9,699 bases of DNA from NCBI GenBank assembly GCA_947178195.1, contig CAMWXM010000094.1, forward strand, positions 1-9,699, read 5' to 3'. Shown piece by piece: positions 4,875 to 9,699 of the stretch. Each line of letters opens with the position of its first letter. Position 1 is the stretch's first letter. Source of the DNA: an uncultured Ruminococcus sp. GTDB lineage: Bacteria > Bacillota > Clostridia > Oscillospirales > Ruminococcaceae. The notes under the pieces are model-generated. The model made no database searches. It saw only the letters and a list, made by a program, of their open reading frames with translations, and was not told the origin of the DNA. The translations under genes were made by a program, and so were the position numbers.

Positions 4875-6746
4875 ATGAAAAGAAAACTTTTAGCGCTGTC
4901 GCTGTCGCTGACAACAGCTTTATCTGTTGGCGTTTATACTCCTCAGGTTCTGGCGGCGGAAAATCAGCTTGGCAGCGAAGCAATCGTGGAAACAGACGTC
5001 AGAGCTGCCAACAGCAGTTCTAACAGTACTGTTGCAGAAAAAGGCAAAGAGATTGGCATAGACTATGTCAGCTATGTAAAATACAGCGATCATGTTGAGG
5101 TAAAATACTGCGATAGAATGTGGCAGTACCAGAAGGTTACTATACCGCCGGAGATCGATGGCATACCAGTAACAAAAATTTGCGAAGCTGCTTTTAACGG
5201 CTGTATTATACAAGAAATCATAATACCTGAAACAATAGAAGAAATTGAAGGCTATGCATTTTCAGCCTGCACTTTAGAAACAATAAAATTACCTGATAAT
5301 CTTAAAAAGATATCGACCGGCTTATTAAGCCAATCCTCTATAAAAGAAGTCGTTATTCCGGAAGGAGTTACAGAAATCGGAAACGACGCATTTTCTTCAT
5401 GCAGCAAGCTTGAAACCATTACTATTCCCAAAAATGTAAAAAAGATTGGTTCTTCTGCATTTTCAGGCTGCCCTCTGAAAGAAATTATTGTTTCGGAAGA
5501 AAATCCCTACTTTATAAGTGAAAACGGCGGACTTTTTAACAGCGACAAAACAGAATTGCTTGCTTATGCCGGTAAATATCCTCAGACCACATACAATATC
5601 CCAGAGAGCGTAAAGAAAATCTACTCAAATGCATTTTACTGTTCTTCTTATCTGACTGAGATAAATATTCCTGAAAGTGTTGTAACTATCGGTCCTCAAG
5701 CATTTGGCATATGCCTTGAATTAGTGCAGCTGAAAATTCCAAGCTCTGTTCAGAAATTGCCGTATGGTTCAATCAGCAGCTGCCGGAACTTATCGGCGGT
5801 ATATCTTCCGAAAAGCATAACCGAGATTGAAAGTCAGGTATTTGCCACCTGTAAGTCTCTGACTGATATTTATTACGAAGGCTCTGAAGCCGATTGGGAA
5901 GCTATAACTAAACCTCAGGACTGGAGTACCGACGCAACAATACATTACAATTCGTATAATAACACAAATTACGAACTTAATCTGAGAAGCAGTAAATCAA
6001 CATTTTTTGATGATGAAGATACATTAACATATTTTTATGTAGATACCGATTATGAGGGTGAAAAAATTACTCTTGTAAATGCCGACGATTTAACCGAATA
6101 CGACATGCTCGACGACGGAAAATTTTCTGTAAGTGGCGACGATCTACCATCCGACGGCGTATATTCTGCTAAATTGACGCTGGATACAAGCGGCACGTCA
6201 TATGATAAAGTTAAAACCATTTCATTTTACGCCGTTACAGAGGACGGTGTAAAATCTGATACCATAACCATAAAAATTACCAAAAGATTTACCGACCTTC
6301 AGATAAAAGAAATGTCTGCGGTAGATAAAAAAATTCGTGATATGATGTCGACTGACGACTACATAACTGCCGATTATGATAAAAAGGTTTTAATGATAAA
6401 AGAATTGCTGACAGATATTTCAATCAATGGAACGGAAGAATATAATTACAGCCTGATAAATCCAGATTCTATTTCACTGTCAGACAATGGTCAATATTAT
6501 GATGCCCAGTATTATTTCGGATTTCCTATCACAATATTTATCGGAAAGTTTGACCAGGTGGGAGATGTAAACTATGACGGAAGCGTTACGGTCACCGATA
6601 TAGTAATGCTTCAGAAATGGCTGGTCAAGGCAGGAGAAATGAAACGTGGTGAAAATGCCGATGTATATAAAGACGGGAAAATAAATGTGTTCGATTTATG
6701 CGCACTGAAAAAAATAATACTTTATAAACCCAATTTTAATGATTGA
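4875..6746 (+). CDS. Secreted BspA-type leucine-rich repeat protein with C-terminal dockerin
   Basis: Predicted exported protein of 623 residues that docks onto a cohesin-bearing scaffold. Numbering is from ATG 4875. A signal peptide covers residues 1-27 (KRK, hydrophobic core, cleavage after VLA). About ten BspA/LRR_5 repeats of the form IP..V..IG..AF..C.L fill roughly 85-335, capped by a YYEGSEADWEAI segment. A beta-rich Ig-like region follows (about 365-470), then a segment without a recognised fold (to 560). A type I dockerin ends the protein (562-616): calcium loop 1 DVNYDGSVTVTD (564-575) is canonical, while loop 2 DVYKDGKINVFD (596-607) has Tyr at the third ligand position. No catalytic domain is visible, so binding, adhesion or a structural role is likely. 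ATG 4854 is rejected: it lacks a ribosome site, whereas AAAGGAAAG precedes 4875. It is the only plus-strand gene, with its own promoter and terminator. Confidence 0.9.
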   Translation: MKRKLLALSLSLTTALSVGVYTPQVLAAENQLGSEAIVETDVRAANSSSNSTVAEKGKEIGIDYVSYVKYSDHVEVKYCDRMWQYQKVTIPPEIDGIPVTKICEAAFNGCIIQEIIIPETIEEIEGYAFSACTLETIKLPDNLKKISTGLLSQSSIKEVVIPEGVTEIGNDAFSSCSKLETITIPKNVKKIGSSAFSGCPLKEIIVSEENPYFISENGGLFNSDKTELLAYAGKYPQTTYNIPESVKKIYSNAFYCSSYLTEINIPESVVTIGPQAFGICLELVQLKIPSSVQKLPYGSISSCRNLSAVYLPKSITEIESQVFATCKSLTDIYYEGSEADWEAITKPQDWSTDATIHYNSYNNTNYELNLRSSKSTFFDDEDTLTYFYVDTDYEGEKITLVNADDLTEYDMLDDGKFSVSGDDLPSDGVYSAKLTLDTSGTSYDKVKTISFYAVTEDGVKSDTITIKITKRFTDLQIKEMSAVDKKIRDMMSTDDYITADYDKKVLMIKELLTDISINGTEEYNYSLINPDSISLSDNGQYYDAQYYFGFPITIFIGKFDQVGDVNYDGSVTVTDIVMLQKWLVKAGEMKRGENADVYKDGKINVFDLCALKKIILYKPNFND

Positions 6747-6778
6747 AGAAAATTTATAAATAATTCAATTAATAATAC

Positions 6779-6808
6779 AAAAGAAGCGCAACATGATGCG
6801 CTTCTTTT
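6779..6808 (+). terminator. Bidirectional terminator between the dockerin gene and pnp
   Basis: AAAAGAAGCGC (6779-6789) and GCGCTTCTTTT (6798-6808) form a perfect 11-bp stem with an 8-nt loop. T-tracts end the stem on both strands, so it can serve the plus-strand LRR gene and the convergent pnp gene, whose stop lies 6 nt away. Confidence 0.92.
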
Positions 6809-6814
6809 AAATAA

Positions 6815-8929
6815 TTACTGATTTTTCTTTGCCTCAAGCTCAGCAAGAGCGTCTTTTCTTGAAAGATTAACTCTTCCCTGCCTGTCGATCTCAACGACTT
6901 TTACAAGAATTTCATCGCCGATGGAAACAACGTCCTCAACTCTTTCAACCCTTGATTTATCAAGCTTTGAAATGTGAACAAGACCATCTTTACCCGGAGC
7001 GATTTCTACAAATGCACCGAAATTCATAATTCTTACGACCTTACCCTTATAAATTGCGCCGACCTCAGGTCCTGCCGCAATAGTATTGATAATTGAGATT
7101 GCCTTATTGCAGTTGTCAAGATCGATACCTGAAACAAATACGCCGCCTTCTTCGTTAATATCTATCTTAACATCGCATTCAGCGGTAATTTTCTGAATCA
7201 CCTTTCCGCCCTGACCGATAACGTCACGAATTTTTTCAACGTCTATCTTTGTCTGGAGCATTTTAGGAGCATATTTATTAACCATTTTTCTCGGTTCGGG
7301 AATAGCTTTAAGCATTATCTCATCGAGAATATATAGTCTTGCTTTTCTTGTCTTTTCAAAGGCTTCCTTGATAATAGCCGGAGTAAGACCGTCAACCTTT
7401 ATATCCACCTGAATAGCTGTAATACCCTTATGAGTACCGCCTACCTTAAAGTCCATATCGCCGAAGAAGTCCTCAAGACCCTGAATATCCACCATAGTCA
7501 TAAATTCATCACTGTCAGGTTTTGTAATAAGACCGCAGGAAATACCTGCAACAGGAGCTTTAATAGGCACTCCTGCGTCCATAAGCGCAAGTGTAGAACC
7601 ACAGATAGAACCCTGAGATGTAGAGCCGTTAGAAGAAAGTACCTCTGAAACAAGTCTTAAAGCATAAGGGAATTCTTCAACAGACGGAATAACCGGTTCA
7701 AGAGCTCTTTCAGCAAGCGCACCGTGACCTATTTCACGTCTTCCCGGACCTCTGCTTGGTTTAGTTTCGCCTACAGAGTAAGACGGGAAATTATAGTGAT
7801 GCATATATCTTTTTGATTCTTCTTCATCAAGCCCGTCAATTCTCTGAGCCTCGCTTACAGGACCTAATGTCGCAATAGTAAGGACCTGAGTCTGACCTCT
7901 TGTGAAAAGACCTGAACCGTGAACTCTCGGAAGCAAGCCAACTTCTGCTGCAAGAGGTCTTATCTCGTCAATTCCTCTGCCGTCCACACGCTTGCCCTCA
8001 TAAAGCCAGTTTCTTACAATTTTCTTCTGCAGCTTGTAAATGCATTCGTCTATCATGGCTGTCTGTTCAGGATATTCTTCATCAAATTTTTCATGAATAT
8101 CGTCTTTGATAGGCTGAAGTCTTTCTTCACGTACATTCTTATCATTTGTATCAAGGGCAAATTTAACACGCTCTGCGGCAAATGCCTCGATAGCGTCAAA
8201 CATATCGTGGTCGACTTCCTGTGATTCAAATTCAAACTTTTTCTTGCCTATCTGAGCCTGAATATCGCTTATGAAAGCAACGATTTTTTTGATTTCCTCG
8301 TGACCCTTCATAATAGCTTCAAGCATTTTATCATCAGGCACTTCCTTTGCGCCTGCTTCTATCATAACGATTTTTTCAGCCGAACCTGCAACAGTAAGAT
8401 TCAAATCGGTTTTAGCTCTCTGTTCAAGAGTAGGGTTTAAAACGATCTCTCCGTCTACAAGACCTACGCTGACACCTGCGATAGGACCGTTCCACGGAAT
8501 ATCCGAAATAGAAATAGCAATAGCAGTTGCTATCATTCCAGTAATTTCAGGAGAGCAATCCGGGTCAACGGCAAGAACTGTCATGACTACCGAAACATCG
8601 TTTCTCATATCCTTCGGGAAAAGCGGACGGATAGGTCTGTCGACCATTCTCGAAGTAAGTATAGCCTTTTCAGAAGGCTTACCTTCTCTTTTGGTAAACG
8701 AGCCGGGGATTTTTCCCACAGAATAAAGTCTTTCCTCATAATCTACTGCAAGAGGGAAAAAGTCAACTCCCTCTCTCGGCTTAGGGCTTGCGGTCACATT
8801 TGCCATGACCACCGTTTCGCCATAGTGTACCCAGCAGGAGCCATTTGAAAGCTCGCATGTTTTGCCAGTCTCAACAACTAATTCTCTTCCTGCAAACTGT
8901 GTTTTAAAGGTTCTGTAATTTTCAAACAT
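6815..8929 (-). CDS. pnp: Polyribonucleotide nucleotidyltransferase (PNPase)
   Basis: Homotrimeric phosphorolytic 3'-5' exoribonuclease that degrades RNA to nucleoside diphosphates in the cytoplasm. The 704-residue length is standard. Domain order is complete: RNase PH-like domain 1 (about 12-145, with TSRMVDRPIRPLFP), helical linker (about 150-310), catalytic RNase PH-like domain 2 (about 320-545, with FTRGQTQVL and GSTSQGSICGSTLALMDAGV), KH domain with GQGG loop (about 555-615, loop 572-575), and S1 domain (about 622-692). Asp487 and Asp493 in LEDFFGDMDFKVGG correspond to the metal-binding Asp486/Asp492 of the E. coli enzyme. There is no acidic or RNase E-binding tail. GGAGGAAG lies just upstream of ATG 8929. 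It follows rpsO in the conserved order but is separated from it by a terminator and a hairpin leader. Confidence 0.98.
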   Translation of the reverse strand: MFENYRTFKTQFAGRELVVETGKTCELSNGSCWVHYGETVVMANVTASPKPREGVDFFPLAVDYEERLYSVGKIPGSFTKREGKPSEKAILTSRMVDRPIRPLFPKDMRNDVSVVMTVLAVDPDCSPEITGMIATAIAISISDIPWNGPIAGVSVGLVDGEIVLNPTLEQRAKTDLNLTVAGSAEKIVMIEAGAKEVPDDKMLEAIMKGHEEIKKIVAFISDIQAQIGKKKFEFESQEVDHDMFDAIEAFAAERVKFALDTNDKNVREERLQPIKDDIHEKFDEEYPEQTAMIDECIYKLQKKIVRNWLYEGKRVDGRGIDEIRPLAAEVGLLPRVHGSGLFTRGQTQVLTIATLGPVSEAQRIDGLDEEESKRYMHHYNFPSYSVGETKPSRGPGRREIGHGALAERALEPVIPSVEEFPYALRLVSEVLSSNGSTSQGSICGSTLALMDAGVPIKAPVAGISCGLITKPDSDEFMTMVDIQGLEDFFGDMDFKVGGTHKGITAIQVDIKVDGLTPAIIKEAFEKTRKARLYILDEIMLKAIPEPRKMVNKYAPKMLQTKIDVEKIRDVIGQGGKVIQKITAECDVKIDINEEGGVFVSGIDLDNCNKAISIINTIAAGPEVGAIYKGKVVRIMNFGAFVEIAPGKDGLVHISKLDKSRVERVEDVVSIGDEILVKVVEIDRQGRVNLSRKDALAELEAKKNQ

Positions 8930-8956
8930 AAACTTCCTCCGTCAATACAGCAGCAG

Positions 8957-9007
8957 CTTTAGCAATAAACCCTGTACCCGAAAAACGGATTCACGGTTTA
9001 ATGCTAA
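8957..9007 (-). ncRNA. Nested hairpin in the pnp leader
   Basis: On the minus strand TTAGCATTAAACC (9007-8995) pairs with GGTTTATTGCTAA (8971-8959) over 13 bp with one mismatch. Inside it ATCCG (8990-8986) pairs with CGGGT (8980-8976) around a T5 loop. No T-tract follows, so it is not a terminator. In E. coli the pnp leader hairpin is cut by RNase III and then used for autorepression by PNPase; a comparable role is inferred here from position and shape only. Confidence 0.5.
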
Positions 9008-9045
9008 CCTCTACTGCCAATGATTTTAAATTCTAAAAATGGCTT

Positions 9046-9077
9046 AAAAGGCAGTCCGGTTTTCCGTTCTGCCTTTT
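9046..9077 (-). terminator. Intrinsic terminator after rpsO
   Basis: AAAAGGCAG (9046-9054) and CTGCCTTTT (9069-9077) form a 9-bp stem, with an inner CGG/CCG pairing around AAAA on the minus strand. It begins 9 nt after the rpsO stop. No convincing separate pnp promoter is visible downstream, so it is probably a partial terminator tuning readthrough into pnp. Confidence 0.85.
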
Positions 9078-9086
9078 ATAATTAAA

Positions 9087-9353
9087 TTACTTACGAATAC
9101 CGAGCTTTTCAATAATTGCACGATATCTGTTAATATCCTTCTTTTTAAGATAGCCCAAGAGATTTCTTCTGTGACCAACCATTTTAAGAAGACCTCTTCT
9201 TGAGTGATGATCCTTCTTATGAACCTTCAGATGTTCTGTAAGATCATTGATTCTCCTTGTAAGGATAGCTATTTGAACCTCAGGAGAACCGGTATCGTTT
9301 TCATGAGTTCTGTTAGCTTCAATAACAGCTGTTTTTTCTTCTTTCAAAAGCAT
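9087..9353 (-). CDS. rpsO: 30S ribosomal protein S15
   Basis: S15 binds the central domain of 16S rRNA early in small-subunit assembly. From ATG 9353 the product has 88 residues, the family norm (88-89). It contains the signature THENDTGSPEVQIAIL, then LTEHLKVHKKDHHSRRGLL and MVGHRRNLLGYLKKKD, and ends EKLGIRK. An in-frame GTG at 9360-9362 would add MKK in front. That GTG is part of the ribosome site AGAGGTG (9360-9366), placed 6 nt before ATG 9353, so the shorter start is correct. The gene has its own promoter at 9497-9525 and a leader of about 135 nt. It sits upstream of pnp, the order conserved across bacteria. Confidence 0.98.
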   Translation of the reverse strand: MLLKEEKTAVIEANRTHENDTGSPEVQIAILTRRINDLTEHLKVHKKDHHSRRGLLKMVGHRRNLLGYLKKKDINRYRAIIEKLGIRK

Positions 9354-9490
9354 TTTTTTCACCTCTTTTATATTTTCGCCGAAAACTTAGAAAAGGGCAG
9401 GTAAATTCCCCATAGGGCTTAATCCCGAATCCAAGTAAACAGCTTTATATGCGCTGTAAAAGTGTAAAAGACTCCTTTACAGTATAACAC
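9354..9490 (-). ncRNA. Structured rpsO 5' leader (candidate S15 leader)
   Basis: The long leader contains several possible stems. CTGTAAA and TTTACAG (9454-9460 and 9476-9482) pair perfectly over 7 bp. GGG/CCC-type pairings occur around 9405-9425 (CCCTATGGGG on the minus strand). TTTTC/GAAAA (9373-9385) sits just before the ribosome site. S15 represses its own translation through leader RNA in several bacteria, with unrelated structures in different groups, so a role is plausible but not shown. Confidence 0.4.
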
Positions 9491-9496
9491 TTAATT

Positions 9497-9525
9497 ATTA
9501 TATCACATTTTTCAAAATTTGTAAA
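9497..9525 (-). promoter_or_regulatory. Promoter of rpsO
   Basis: On the minus strand TTTACA (-35, 9520-9525; five of six consensus) and a perfect TATAAT (-10, 9497-9502) are separated by exactly 17 nt. It lies between the stop of the upstream gene (9541) and rpsO, so S15 can be expressed independently. Confidence 0.85.
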
Positions 9526-9540
9526 GTATTTTTTTAAAAT

Positions 9541-9699
9541 TTATGAAATAGTTTTTCCTCGTTTGCCTTTTTCCTTTGAAACGATAGGCTTTTCGCTGCC
9601 GCCTCTGTCCTCGAAAAGGGTTTCCTCATCGTCGTCCAGAAGTTCCGGATTTACCTCTCCTCTTTTTTCATAATAAGGATTTATAACATATTTCTGAAC
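9541..9699 (-). CDS. C-terminal fragment of an unrecognised protein, cut by the right edge
   Basis: A minus-strand frame is open from the right edge to TAA at 9541-9543, giving 52 residues that begin VQKYVINPYYEKRGEVNPEL. The middle is strongly acidic (LLDDDEETLFED) and the end is basic and probably disordered (KEKGKRGKTIS). Regular codon-like composition, a well-placed stop and the rpsO promoter directly downstream support a real gene end. It does not look like ribF or truB, which often precede rpsO in Firmicutes. The start and main domain lie outside the window, so no function is assigned. Confidence 0.7.
   Translation of the reverse strand, partial: VQKYVINPYYEKRGEVNPELLDDDEETLFEDRGGSEKPIVSKEKGKRGKTIS

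Noticed and set aside
7430..8235. Short frames antisense to or overlapping pnp
   Set aside because: They are shadows of the pnp coding sequence without ribosome sites or protein-like features.
9354..9362. GTG start at 9362 for S15
   Set aside because: The GTG is part of the Shine-Dalgarno sequence AGAGGTG for ATG 9353, and the shorter protein matches the family length.

Overview
The window looks like a chromosomal segment from a low-GC anaerobic Firmicute, most likely Ruminococcus or a close relative. Three things point there: a secreted protein combining BspA-type leucine-rich repeats with a C-terminal type I dockerin (the cellulosome/amylosome docking module), an L27 precursor with the Firmicutes N-terminal extension encoded beside its Prp protease, and strong GGAGG-type ribosome binding sites. 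All genes except the dockerin gene are on the minus strand. The genus is inferred from gene content, not from a database match.

Layout from left to right. Positions 1-3336 are AT-rich and hold minus-strand accessory genes. In transcription order (right to left) these are a histidine phosphatase, an NAD-dependent epimerase-like protein, a short-chain dehydrogenase, a GNAT acetyltransferase, and the first codons of a further possible gene running off the left edge. Short repeats, hairpins and one possible gene remnant lie at their junctions. Positions 3393-3567 hold a compact, palindrome-rich MITE-like repeat. Positions 3586-4657 are the rplU-prp-rpmA operon with a near-consensus promoter, a structured leader and a strong terminator. 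The usual downstream neighbour obg is absent. Positions 4658-6808 contain the only plus-strand gene (LRR-dockerin) with its own promoter, a tandem 17-nt repeat upstream and a terminator. Positions 6815-9540 hold pnp and rpsO with their leaders and the rpsO promoter. A C-terminal fragment of an unrecognised acidic protein lies at the right edge.

The housekeeping genes serve ribosome biogenesis (L21, L27 and its processing protease, S15) and RNA turnover (PNPase). The dockerin protein is expected to be exported and to plug into a cohesin scaffold. The four accessory enzymes do not form a recognised pathway.

I do not see a clear new multi-gene system. The observations most worth following are: a 15-bp identical repeat bracketing the acetyltransferase gene; an identical 12-mer placed exactly 13 nt before two consecutive start codons; a 21-bp-period tandem repeat resembling LytTR-type operators upstream of the dockerin gene; the MITE-like element; and a nested hairpin in the pnp leader. 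Three starts should be moved inward from the longest open frame: the acetyltransferase (to 891), the dockerin protein (to 4875) and S15 (to 9353).
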